Positions 38,760-48,479 of a DNA stretch of 64,000 nt are shown piece by piece. The notes under the pieces were generated by a model, which was given only the letters and a program-made list of their open reading frames with translations, ran no database searches and had not been told where the DNA came from. The position numbers and the translations under genes are program-made. This DNA comes from Trifolium pratense (Eukaryota > Streptophyta > Magnoliopsida > Fabales > Fabaceae): positions 43,884,409 through 43,948,408 of the forward strand of contig NC_060065.1 of NCBI RefSeq assembly GCF_020283565.1, read 5' to 3'. Every line of letters starts with the position of its first letter. Positions within the stretch are counted from its first letter, which is position 1.

Positions 38760-40296
38760 TGAAGGAAAATTGATACGATAAAAGCAGCGGAATTTTAAAA
38801 TTTTCCTTTTGTGATCCTTACGAATGGTCATGAATTGTGTTTAGAGTTTTACCTTTTGGTTCGAAAACTCCCTTTAAATCACGAACGGCTATCGAACACT
38901 TCGAATCACGAACAAGGTCACGAACAAGAACCTCGAACCGTCACGAACAAGGTCACCACCAAGTCACCAACGAATTTGATCACAAGCGTTAAAGGTATAA
39001 CGCCTCTAGCCAGTCCACACGAACAACAACCTTCAATGGAGTGCTAGCTCCAATGGTTTGAAGGGTTAGGAGAAAGGAGGCACAAAATAAGGATTAGGGT
39101 TTTTCACAAAAACTCTAGAAAGGTGATTAGGGTTTCTCAAGAGAGGAGAGAACAAAGGCTCATGAGAATGAGTAACAAAAGTGTGTAACTTTTTCTCCTT
39201 ACCACAAGGGTTCTATTTATAGAACCACTTGCCATGGCAAAATTACACTAAAGCCCTTTTAACTAAATGGGCTATAGTGGGCGCCATTCTCATGTAAATA
39301 TGTCTAGTACATATTTGCACCCCCTTCTTGCTACATCATACCATATGATGTAATGCTCATTTTAATTACCATAATACCCTTATCATATTTCCTTATTTCT
39401 CCAAGGTGCACCGTACCTTACGGTGTTCCAATCTCACTAGATTGTTCTTATGTGTGTGACCCTGTAGGTTTCCGTAACATTGACAATTATAATAAATCAC
39501 TATTTATTACAATAAACAGTGAGCGGTATCTAGCAACACATCACTGCTACTCAAGTTACGAGAAATTAACATGTGATCTAAACATAACCTCTTGTGATAA
39601 TATCAGTGTGTATAATTACCCCTTTGCCCTTTATGTCTATATTGAACACAAAACATACTTGGTGTCATCTTTGTCCAGTTCAATATTGGGCCCATGACAT
39701 TTATCCTGTTATGCAGGATTGACAAATTCCATCTAGGTCACTACTGTCCCTCAGCATGCTTTGTGAAGTACCCATCAACTGCCTTTATGGTTATCCTGTT
39801 ACGGATAACGTTAGATCAGCAACAAAGTACTTGACTCCACATCTAGGGTACAAAGTGGTTTCAGGTCTAAGGGCGGTTTACACCATTATCACCATGAGAG
39901 TAACTTATGACACTTTGCATAACTTTGCATGTAGTACTCTCATAGCGGGTCAATCCAGTATAAATATTACTCCTAATATTTATACCTACGTCAAGACTTG
40001 ATAACTCCTTATCCCATGATCCATGAGATGTGATCATCAGTCTATCTTCATAATAGTCTTTATGCTTTTAAGGTTATCCCCTTTACCTTAAAGCTCGACT
40101 ACAGATACTTTAAGAATAGTGTCCTTATGTTTAATATTATCTCATGATTAAGTCACACTTAATTATTAAACGGACTTTCTATTCTAGGGACTTCATTATT
40201 TTGCAACCTTACAAATATAATAAAGAAATGCCATATTTATATACTCCTAAAGCAAATACTATGAAAATAGATTGGCTCTTAGGGCTTACTCCAACA
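38760..40296 (-). repeat. Copia LTR, 5' side of the element
   Basis: 1,537 bp, offset from the other LTR by exactly 6,617 bp. It is separated by one base from the primer site at 38747-38758. The A at 39722 creates a stop in a spurious frame that is open in the other LTR. Confidence 0.92.
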
Positions 40297-40301
40297 AGCA
40301 A

Positions 40302-41982
40302 GGAGAAGAACTCGAGCAAGGAGAAGAGTATAGAGGCCAAGAATCATCGTTCAATCTAAGGTGAGAGTGGTTAAGCATAAGCTTGGGTGATCCAAGAGAG
40401 GGGAGGTGTCTTGCCTCCATTCCTGAACTCTCTCATCCAATTTCTTTGGGGTTTGGGTGAAATTTCTTTATCATAAACATGTCTTTTCATCTTAGTATGC
40501 TTAATGAACATCTAGGAGGGAATATGTATATGTTTGATGATGGTTTTGCATGTTTATGCAACTTTGCTTATTTTGCAAGAAATTGACATGATTTTGAGTG
40601 TTTGATGTATTTGGATGTTTGGAAGGGATGATTAATGTTCCTTGATACCATATATGCTTGGAATTGTTGTTTATAAGAATTTATAACATGTCTAGATGAA
40701 TTTTTGAGTGGATTCAAGGTTAAACCGCCTTATTGAAACTCAAGAACAGATATTTTTCTGGTGTAGTTCGCTAAGCGACCAGGAGTTCGCTGTAGCGAAT
40801 AGTTCGCTGAAGCTCGCCAATGCTCGCCATGAGCAGGTGACTTCCTGGTGAGGTTCGCTATGTCTCGCTAAGCCCTCGCTTAGCGAAGGCCTCAGTGACA
40901 GCAATTTTTGTTAATGTTTGTAAAGTGTGTGTATCCATGTATTTGGTTTCGTTTTGGTTTGGAATTATTATATGTTTAATAATTGTGTTGTGTAATGGCA
41001 TTTATATAAAATGTCAAAGAAGTATATGTATTTTGTATATCGGGTTGTCCGATAAAGAAGAATATCAGTTTGTCTGATAAAGAAGTTTAATGGATTATGT
41101 TATCCATGTAGTGAGCAGTAGCTTCGTGCTAAGTGATTATCATATGTTTGGTAAATGCATGGCATTCATAAATTCATGCATTATTTAGGGATATCAGACT
41201 TGTCTGATAAAGAAGGATATTGGACTTGTCCAATAAAGAAGAATATCAATGGTAAGTTCCTTGATAAAGAAGATGGTACCACATGCATTAGTCGTGTCTA
41301 GGTTGGCATGACATTGAATGTTTGGCATTAGTCGCATTTGAGTAAATGTGCAATTATGTGTTATGTGTTATGTGAGTTCTTTGTGTTGTCCGAGACGACG
41401 TGAAACTATCTGGTTGTGTAATTGTGTTATGTGTTATTTGGTGTATTCCTTATTGAAACATGTGTGTGAGTTAGTAATACGTGATAGGTTGAATATAGGT
41501 GCGTTTCTATATTCGTATGTATGTGATTATGTTTACTAACTCTCTACCTAATTGTTATGTGCTGGACCTTTGGGGGTTCAGGTATTCAGGTCGAGGTTTC
41601 GATCGAGTTTTAGCTGCAGATCGTTTTGGTGTGGAGCACTTTTGGTGAGGAGCTAGTGTAGGCTACCTTTGTATAGTTTTGTTAAGTTTAGTTTGGTTGT
41701 GATGTATATTAGTGCTCTGGTAGTTGTAACATCGAGTCGGGGATCGTTTGTATTCCGTCGTATATCGATGCGAACAGCTTAACTTATGTTTTATGTAAAT
41801 GAATTATCTTTGGAACTATTTTGTTCATTGCTTTGAAAATCCTTTATGTTATGTTTTCCGCTGCGACGTTTCGTGTCATGTGCACGATCGTTTTGAAAAT
41901 GTTTTCCGTAGCGCTCCGGCTACTTATCTTTAAAAAGTTTTTAAGATCACGTTTTTAAGGGTAGTTAGTTCGGGGTGTTACA
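40302..41982 (+). repeat. LTR 4, right part
   Basis: The remaining 1,681 bp of the fourth LTR, so left and right parts add to 1,999 bp. It has a private change at 40412 (T for A). It is followed by the array's right target-site duplication CGATC (41983-41987). Confidence 0.93.
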
Positions 41983-41987
41983 CGATC

Positions 41988-42499
41988 TGGATCCTCTGCT
42001 GCGGGATTGCCTGCTGCAGTTCCTGCTGCGGCATCCTGGCCATTGATTTAATCTATCATATGCATATAGAAAACGTCTGCCGCATGTAATAATTGTTACG
42101 CCGACAAGCCATGTAATAATAAGAGAATTTATGCATATTATTATGCAGGTTTCCATTATACATTTATACCTACTTTTTTATTGTATGAGAACTTGATTTA
42201 CGAAATTAAAATTATATATGGATCAAAACCACACACTAGTGAAAGTGAAACTACAAAACCAAAAATATAGCCTTAATAAATAGATAATGTATTTTTTAAT
42301 TAACAACTTATCTTTTCAATTAGCATCACATCTATTAGATTTAGATGACAAAATATCTTTTTATTTTTTTTAACAAACAATCATTTTCATATCATATTTC
42401 TCCGATGATATGACAATGGGAGTTATTAATTATTAAACAAATAAGAATGAGAAGTAGATTTAAGAAATTAAAATTATATGGATAAAGTCCCATAAACTT
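41988..42499. other. Spacer right of the LTR array
   Basis: AT-rich with no gene. A short CTGCTGC-rich piece lies at 41990-42045. Sequence at 42230-42420 recurs in diverged form at 43260-43460 (ACTACA..ACCAAAAATATAG, TTATC.TTTTC), suggesting an old local duplication around the hAT element. Confidence 0.5.
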
Positions 42500-42507
42500 A
42501 ATTCAAT

Positions 42508-43140
42508 TAGGGATGACAATTTGACTCATACCCAGTGGGCACCCGCAAAAATTACCCATAACGGGTAGGATAAAAACCCGCATTTTGGGTACGGGCACGA
42601 ATATGGGTAATTACCCACAAAAATGAGCGGGTATGGGTGCGGGTACGGGTACCTTAGTACCCACCCCGCCCCATACCCACATAATGTATATATAATTATT
42701 TTATATATATTTTTATATAATAAGATATGTATATCAATTTAAAAAAATACAATAACTATTAAACTATTACACATTTTTAATAAAAATGGTTATTTATAAT
42801 ATAATACAAACACAATGTGAATATGTTAACAAAGAAATGAACTTTAACATGAGATTTGTAAAGTTTTTGTTTATAATTTTCATGAGTCGACATTAAAATC
42901 TTTAAAAACAAATTAATTATATTAAAACGATATGATATTTTATAATCGATCGATTTTTTTTAGCAAAAATGCGGGTAACAGGTACGGGTATGAGTACTTA
43001 GGTACCCATAGGGTATGGGGACGGGGACAAAGATTATTACCCACGCGGGTATGGGGATGGGTACAGGTATTTTTTCAAACTGCGGGTATGGGGATGAGTA
43101 CTATAGTACTCTACCCATACCCTACCCATTGCCATCCCTA
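42508..43140. mobile_element. Non-autonomous hAT (Ac/Ds-like) element
   Basis: 633 bp with ends TAGGGATGACAAT and ATTGCCATCCCTA (inverted, one mismatch), flanked by a perfect 8-bp duplication AATTCAAT (42500-42507 and 43141-43148). TAGGGATG ends and an 8-bp duplication are typical of Ac-type hAT elements. Both subterminal regions are packed with GGGTA/TACCC motifs (42545-42680 and 42970-43130), while the centre is AT-rich and has no transposase. Confidence 0.85.
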
Positions 43141-43148
43141 AATTCAAT

Positions 43149-44487
43149 TTGTAGAGATGTCACATTTTATATATAGGGACGAAGTTTAATTCTCGGATCC
43201 ATTTATTTATTTTAAAATGATAGAAACTCTAACCACTAGAAGGATAATTGAACAAAAAAAATTATATGGACAAAACCATCCATTAGTGAAACTACATGAC
43301 TAAAAGTATAGTCTTAAATAGATATTGTCTTTTTTAATTATCTACCTATCTTTTCCTTTGGTATCACACATATTGGATGCAGATGACATAATTTTCTTTA
43401 ATTTTTTGAACAAACAGTCATTTTCATATTTCTCTAATAAGATGACAATGAGAGTAATTATTAAACAAATAAGAATGACACAATTAAACAAATAAGAGTG
43501 ATGAGTATCACCTAATTAAACAAAAAAGAGCTGTAACTTGTAAGTATGTAAAATAGATACAGTATTTCATATTTGTGTATAATGATGTATTTAGATAGGA
43601 GAGTGTGAGTTTTTACCAATATATCAAGATATTAATAATTCAAATTTTTTATCACAAAATTAACACTTACTAGCAGAAAATGCCACTCAGTGAAAGATAA
43701 TTTCTGCCAATAAATACAATTTTCCTTGTAGTGGATGGGGGTGGGGACAAATTTTTGTACAATTATTGGAACATGAAAATAAGCACAAAACTACCAACCA
43801 TATTTTGATTCATCTTAGTCACTCTGATCGATATCAAACGGTTTATATAATATAGAAGAAAAAAATATAAATTTATTGAGTTTAAAATCCAGATCATCCG
43901 ATCTCAATTGAACAGTCATATATTTTTTGATTACACGAATGCATGCACGTCAGTAATAGTATTGAATCCGGTTTCCAAAACTACCCCTTAGATACCGACA
44001 TGAGTGTTGAAAATAATATCAAACCAAGTTTAAGATAAGAGTAGTGGCTACAAATTAAGACCCTACGTGGTTCAAAAGACAAAATATAATGACGAAATGT
44101 TCTTAATTATCTAATGTAGACCCATTTCCATGACCCACCATAATTTCAATTGTTCAACAAGAAAAGGAAGCAACCAAAAAAGCATGGATGTTGAAAATTT
44201 GGAAGGTAATAGGTATGGAAACAAATAATAACACATTTATTACATTTAATAACAATAATTATATATCAACTTTGGTTCAATCACAATATTTAATCTCTTT
44301 CTATTTCATCTCCTTTTCAGAATTCTTTCACTAATATCTTTGGTTTCAACTTTCAAGTTTCAAGGTGAAAATTCTTGATTCTTTTGCTACTATGTTTTGA
44401 AGTTATACTATGTTTCTAAAATTTCATGTTTGATGAGAAAAAAACATAATTGAGTTGAAAGTTGGAAACTTTTAGACTCTTGGAAAA
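43149..44487. other. Spacer and promoter region of the four-helix protein gene
   Basis: AT-rich, no gene. Part of it (43260-43460) is related to 42230-42420. The final 150 bp before 44488 contain TTTCATCTCC-type pyrimidine tracts and TTTCAAGTTTCAAGG, likely the leader of the next gene. Confidence 0.5.
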
Positions 44488-44922
44488 ATGGGTTCATCTT
44501 GTTTTTTCCTAATATGTGTTCTTCATTCAACACTAGCTTTAACATGTGGATCTTTAATGGTTTTTTACTCCAATGAGATACATGTCTTAGGACATGGAAC
44601 AAAGACAGCAATTAAGCTTCAAGGGTCAACACCACATGATCAATTATTGATTCAAACATCAGATTCATTTTCTGGATTGTTGTTGTTCATAATTGGTTTT
44701 CTTGTGTTTATGGTTTCTTGTGTTAAGGATATGGAGTTTCAAAGTTTCTTTGCTAAAGGGTGTGTGTTTCTTCATATTTCTATGGCTGTTTGGAGATTTT
44801 ATTTTGTAGGAATGGTTAAAGATCTTGGTTTTGATTGGCCAAGACATGCTATTGGGGATATTGCTTTGGCTATTTCTTGGGTGTTTTTTCTTGTGTATGT
44901 TTGGAGGGAGAAATATGATTAG
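44488..44922 (+). CDS. Small four-helix membrane protein of unknown function
   Basis: A single-exon frame of 144 aa. Four hydrophobic segments are visible at about residues 3-27, 58-79, 88-110 and 120-139, with a polar loop at about 28-57 and a charged C-terminus (WREKYD). The first helix may double as a signal anchor. The clean frame, plant-like codon use and presence of conserved-looking motifs (GHGTKTAIKLQGSTPHDQLL, WRFYFVGMVKDL, DWPRHAIGDIALA) argue for a real gene. It resembles an uncharacterised plant membrane family of similar length, but I cannot name the domain with certainty. The start is the first ATG of the frame. Confidence 0.8.
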   Translation: MGSSCFFLICVLHSTLALTCGSLMVFYSNEIHVLGHGTKTAIKLQGSTPHDQLLIQTSDSFSGLLLFIIGFLVFMVSCVKDMEFQSFFAKGCVFLHISMAVWRFYFVGMVKDLGFDWPRHAIGDIALAISWVFFLVYVWREKYD

Positions 44923-46183
44923 TTGTTTGTTACTCAATGTAAAAAAAAAAATGTAAATAGATTAGGGGAATTCTAGAACAAAAATAGAAAATGGATCTCT
45001 CCGGTGGTAGTTTCGTGTCACAATCGTTAAATTTATAGATATGAAGTTTTCGTTTTTCTCTTTAAATCTAACGAATCTTATGACTATCTATCGTTCAGTG
45101 GTTGTTAGAGGATCCAAAACTCAGGGTCAAAATAAAATATGAAATGTTGAGTTTTAGAAAAAATAATTGATTTTTCAAATTCTAGAACAAGCTTAGAGAA
45201 ATTGAGTTTAGTGCATGTGCGATATTACCGTAAGTTTATACGGTGCACAGTGAGTCATTGTAATTTACTAAAACTATAAAATATAGATTTTGCAAAATTA
45301 CAACGGTTCATTGTGATATCGGCAATCCATGTTATAATGCACATTTTTTTATTAAAAATCTTGGATTTTCTTTGGGATTGTGGTTACTAAATTCTCATGG
45401 AATGGAGAGCCTTTAATTTGTGTAATATAGGATACACTTTTTTTTTTTTTTTTTTTTTTATAAGCACATAGAATTGTTTGTTGGGTGCAATTTTAGTATA
45501 ATTTTTATTGTGCTGCATCCATAGTATTTTCATTTGCTTATGACTTATGAGTAATGTCTCAAGAAGCTTAATCTTTAACTGGTTATATTATTATGTACTT
45601 CATTTGATAGTTTTTAAAACTGGATATGTCATCATACAGTTAAAAAAATTCAGCATTAGTATTGGTCAAATGAGTTAATTTGCTTATGAGTTATGAGAAC
45701 TGCCTCAATAATCTAAAATTTTAACTGATTATGCATATTATTATACAGATAGTACTAATGAAGGGGTTGAACTTAAGTGATTATTGTGCTACAAGTTGAA
45801 TTGATCAAGCTTATTAAAATAATCACGAGTCATTCGTTGATTTTTTTTTCTTCTTACTTCTCAACCGAAATTTGTATTCTTATAGTAATTTTCTCCATGA
45901 AACGAAGATGTAGATCAACGTTATTGCGCGGTTTCGTTCTTCACATATGGCGCCAATGTTCCGATCTGACCTCAAGTTAACATCTCTGAGAGATTGTCCG
46001 TTTTGGGGTTAACTCGTCACGGTTTTATCATTTGTAGAAAATGTGCCTCGATGGTTTGAAAAATATGTGTGTTGTATATAAACACTCCTTAGCCTCGATT
46101 ACCAAACAATCGAGACTATTTTGGTGTATATATCCAGAACGATTATATTGTTAACAAATGAAATGAGACTAGCTACCGGGCAA
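44923..46183. other. Spacer between the membrane protein gene and the TRIM element
   Basis: The first 200 bp likely hold the 3' untranslated region. A T-run of about 23 bases lies at 45439-45461. No gene is supported; short frames at 45777-45980 have no family features. Confidence 0.5.
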
Positions 46184-46188
46184 GTTAA

Positions 46189-46525
46189 TGTTAAATATGC
46201 TTGGATCTCAACCCCAAAAGCTAGCTCAAAGGGTGAGGTTGCCCTCACATATTTATACACTTCACATCTCGAGAACCTAAGCAATGTGGGACTTCCAACA
46301 CAACAATCAACATATTCAACACCCACCCTCACGCCTAGCGTGGTCCTGGGTCAAATGCCCACATTGCAGTCCTTAACCCGGCTCTGATACCATGTTAAAT
46401 ATGCTTGGATCTCAACCCCAAAAACTAGCTCAAAGGGTGAGATTGCCCTCACATATTTATACACTTCACATCCCGAGAACCTAAGTAATGTGAGACTTCC
46501 AACACAACAATCAACATATTCAACA
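46189..46525 (-). mobile_element. Complete TRIM retrotransposon
   Basis: Two 133-bp LTRs (46189-46321 and 46393-46525), each TGTTAAATATGC...ATATTCAACA, flank only 71 bp. Minus-strand orientation is shown by a primer site (CATGGTATCAGAG) next to the right LTR and a purine tract (GAGGGTGGG) next to the left LTR. A near-perfect 5-bp duplication GTTAA/GTTAC flanks it. On the minus strand the LTR contains TATAAATA. There is no coding capacity, as expected for TRIMs. Confidence 0.9.
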
Positions 46526-46530
46526 GTTAC

Positions 46531-47050
46531 AAGTTTTACAAAGAACTTTGAAATACAAATGATTTATTTTCTCATGGAAAGGATATAAAAATGTTTCTCT
46601 CTTTAATAAATTTCAATAAAAAAGATTTAGATTTTCAGCTCACTCTTATAATTCATCTCTGATTCTCTTCTTTTGGCGATTTGCACTTAAAGATATATGA
46701 TTTAAAAACGTTTTTGTCACCAAAACTATCATTAGATCGAGTCGTATATTAAATTACACTCTTTAGTGGTAGAGCGGGACGCAAAACAGGTTACTCGTTT
46801 TTCAATTAGTGTAGTAACCCTTTATGTTGTTTACAAAGTATTTAATTTGAAGCTTTATAACTTCATTTTGTATTGTAAGGATTGAGTACTCCTTGTACTC
46901 CTTATTAATACAATTTTGCTTATCAAAAAAAAAAAAACACTCTTTAAAATGTTTCAAGTTTTACGACACTAAATAAAATTATGCAAATAAACTATCAACA
47001 ACAACATCTTGTAATAAAACAAGTCAATCTTCAATTATATGTACTTTCAA
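46531..47050. other. Spacer with LINE tail
   Basis: No gene. The end of a LINE is recognisable: GTACTCCTTGTACTCC at about 46885-46905, then AATACAATTTTGCTTATC and 12 A residues ending at 46936. The same tail appears in inverse orientation at 22011-22090. Confidence 0.5.
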
Positions 47051-47056
47051 TGTTTT

Positions 47057-47130
47057 AGGATTGTAGTTCAATCGATCAGAGCACCGTCCTGTCAAAGCGG
47101 AAGCTGCGGGTTCGAGCCCCGTCATTCCCG
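47057..47130 (+). tRNA. Organelle-type tRNA-Asp (GUC), decayed
   Basis: A 74-nt cloverleaf can be drawn: D arm GTTC/GAGC, anticodon GTC in CTGTCAA, T arm GCGGG TTCGAGC CCCGT, discriminator G. The sequence follows plastid trnD-GUC (also used as the plastid-derived trnD of plant mitochondria) and not the nuclear tRNA-Asp. Mismatches in the acceptor stem (A1 opposite C72, T opposite T at the fifth pair) and at the base of the anticodon stem (C opposite A) suggest it is an inactive nuclear insertion of organelle DNA. Confidence 0.8.
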
Positions 47131-47860
47131 ACTTGTATGATTTGTTCTAGAATTTTATAAGAGTATTCAAATAACAATAATAATATATTTTATTAAATAG
47201 TCGTGTTCAAGCTGTTAATAAATTTTAATCATGTTTTCAAAAAATAAATTTTAATCATACATAATTATAATTTTTTTAATCATACGTTGATGTTGATGGA
47301 CGTCCCTTGAAATGAATAAATGAATTGTTCAGGGTTCGAACTCCGACCTCTGCATTACTGCGTATAATATGCCATGTCCCATTGCCAATTAAGGAGGTCA
47401 ATTTTTTTTAATTAAATTAATTTTAGACCATCCAATTTCATACATACAGTCACGTGTTGACGAACGTCCGATTAAAATCGGACAATACACCTTAAAAAAA
47501 AAAATTTAAAATCGAACAATTTGATCTCAACCATTTTTACAAAAATTAATTTTTGGACCAAATAATTTTGAATGGCGAGAAAAATGTCCCCGCAAATAAT
47601 CAATTTCCCCCTTTATCACCGTAGAATCAATCTCTCGAAGCTTCCTTTGGTCAAAAGAAAGAAAAAGAAAAATTGGGCTCTTGTACTTGTAATTAGGTCA
47701 CGACAAAACGCAACGCAACAAACCCTGTCGTTTCGTCTTCTCACGCATCAAAGCCCAAAACAAAGGTTCCAATAACAATAAAACTCGAATCAACGTTCTC
47801 GTTCTTCTTCATTCCCACTCTAATTTCACCTCATAATTCCAAAACGGTGTAACTGAATCA
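47131..47860. promoter_or_regulatory. COX17: Spacer and promoter of COX17
   Basis: Mostly AT-rich. Two site II-type elements lie 110-190 bp before the start codon: TGGGCT at 47674-47679 and AGCCCA at 47752-47757. Site II elements are common in promoters of nuclear genes for mitochondrial proteins. A frame of 67 aa at 47572-47775 covers this promoter and is not considered coding. Confidence 0.5.
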
Positions 47861-47863
47861 GCA

Positions 47864-48106
47864 ATGGCAACAACAGCAGCAACGGCAGAAACTGCAGCAA
47901 CAGCAGCAACAGTAACAACCGCATTAACTGCGGCAGCAACAACATGTGAAGTATCGGATGCGCCAAAGAAGAAGAAAATTTGCTGCGCCTGTCCTGATAC
48001 GAAGAGGATACGTGATGAATGCATAGTGGAACATGGTGAAGATGCTTGTAAGAAATGGATTGAAGCTCATCGAATTTGTCTCCGTGCTGAGGGATTCAAT
48101 GTTTGA
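47864..48106 (+). CDS. COX17: COX17, copper chaperone for cytochrome c oxidase
   Basis: 80 aa in one exon. The C-terminal half is diagnostic: KKKKICCAC (Cys40, Cys41, Cys43), then twin CX9C motifs Cys43-Cys53 and Cys62-Cys72, ending in LRAEGFNV. COX17 carries Cu(I) in the mitochondrial intermembrane space to SCO1 and COX11; the twin CX9C motif is oxidised by the MIA40 pathway on import. The first 30 residues are an Ala/Thr repeat (ATAET, AATAAT, TTALTAAATT) with no charged presequence. The length matches plant COX17 apart from this extension. Start is the first ATG of the frame. Confidence 0.95.
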   Translation: MATTAATAETAATAATVTTALTAAATTCEVSDAPKKKKICCACPDTKRIRDECIVEHGEDACKKWIEAHRICLRAEGFNV

Positions 48107-48479
48107 GAATCGGTAATTCTTTCGGATAATAACAATTATTATAGGATCATGATAATAATGAAGATTTTGTACTTTTGATGTTACAGAATGTTTACTTAGT
48201 TCAAATTAAAATTTCAGGGGATTTATTCTTCAAATTATTTGGCTTGTATTCGGCGAATTGTTTAGTTGTTTTGATGATCTAATAGTAATACACCATATTT
48301 AGTCACAATGTTGGTTCATTTAATTTGATTTAACCACCGAATGCCATAGGCGTGACTATTTTTTTTTGTCAAGTAGTCTAGTGATTAATCCCAGACGTAA
48401 ACCTAGACCCATAGATTATAGAAGATAATGAGTAATCATGTTTAGGTAGATTTTAGGATAAGTTTATTATTCACTAATG
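48107..48479. other. COX17 3' region
   Basis: This contains the probable 3' untranslated sequence of COX17 and AT-rich DNA. No further feature was seen. Confidence 0.5.

Larger units (their letters stand above)
32143..40296 (-). mobile_element. Nested Ty1/copia-type LTR retrotransposon, degenerate interior
   Basis: 8,154 bp, flanked by AGCAA (32138-32142 and 40297-40301). The two 1,537-bp LTRs (32143-33679 and 38760-40296) start and end TG...CA. Orientation is minus: the primer site (TGGTATCAGAGC on the minus strand) is at 38758-38747 next to the right LTR, and the polypurine tract (TAGTGGGAGAT) is at 33690-33680 next to the left LTR. The roughly 5-kb interior has no long frame, but minus-strand 34887-34834 reads YEKWLNAMKSHTESIYTN, the conserved start of copia reverse transcriptase, so it descends from Ty1/copia and is now non-coding. 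Only one LTR difference was noticed (33105 G, 39722 A), so transposition is recent although the genes are dead. Confidence 0.92.
22498..41982 (+). mobile_element. Tandem gag-only Ty3/gypsy-type LTR array with nested copia insertion
   Basis: The order is LTR-gag-LTR-gag-LTR-gag-LTR with an exact period of 3,109 bp (1,999-bp LTR plus 1,110-bp internal region). The whole array is flanked by one 5-bp duplication, CGATC (22493-22497 and 41983-41987). LTRs begin TGTAAC and end GTTACA. Each internal region has a primer site complementary to initiator tRNA-Met (TGGTATCAGAGC), one gag frame and a polypurine tract (AAGGGGGG), but no protease, reverse transcriptase, RNase H or integrase. The fourth LTR is interrupted by an 8,154-bp copia element. 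Lengths add up exactly: 4 x 1,999 + 3 x 1,110 + 8,154 + 5 = 19,485. Such elements are known as TR-GAG or non-autonomous gypsy elements and depend on Pol from a relative. Confidence 0.95.

Noticed and set aside
22498..41987. Satellite DNA or CRISPR-like array
   Set aside because: The 3.1-kb periodicity is explained fully by LTR, primer site, gag and polypurine tract; there are no short regularly spaced repeats with unique spacers.
45439..45461. Long T-run as LINE or SINE tail on the minus strand
   Set aside because: Nothing upstream on the minus strand resembles a LINE or SINE body; treated as a simple repeat.
47572..47775. 67-codon frame upstream of COX17
   Set aside because: Covers the COX17 promoter with its site II elements; basic low-complexity read with no family.
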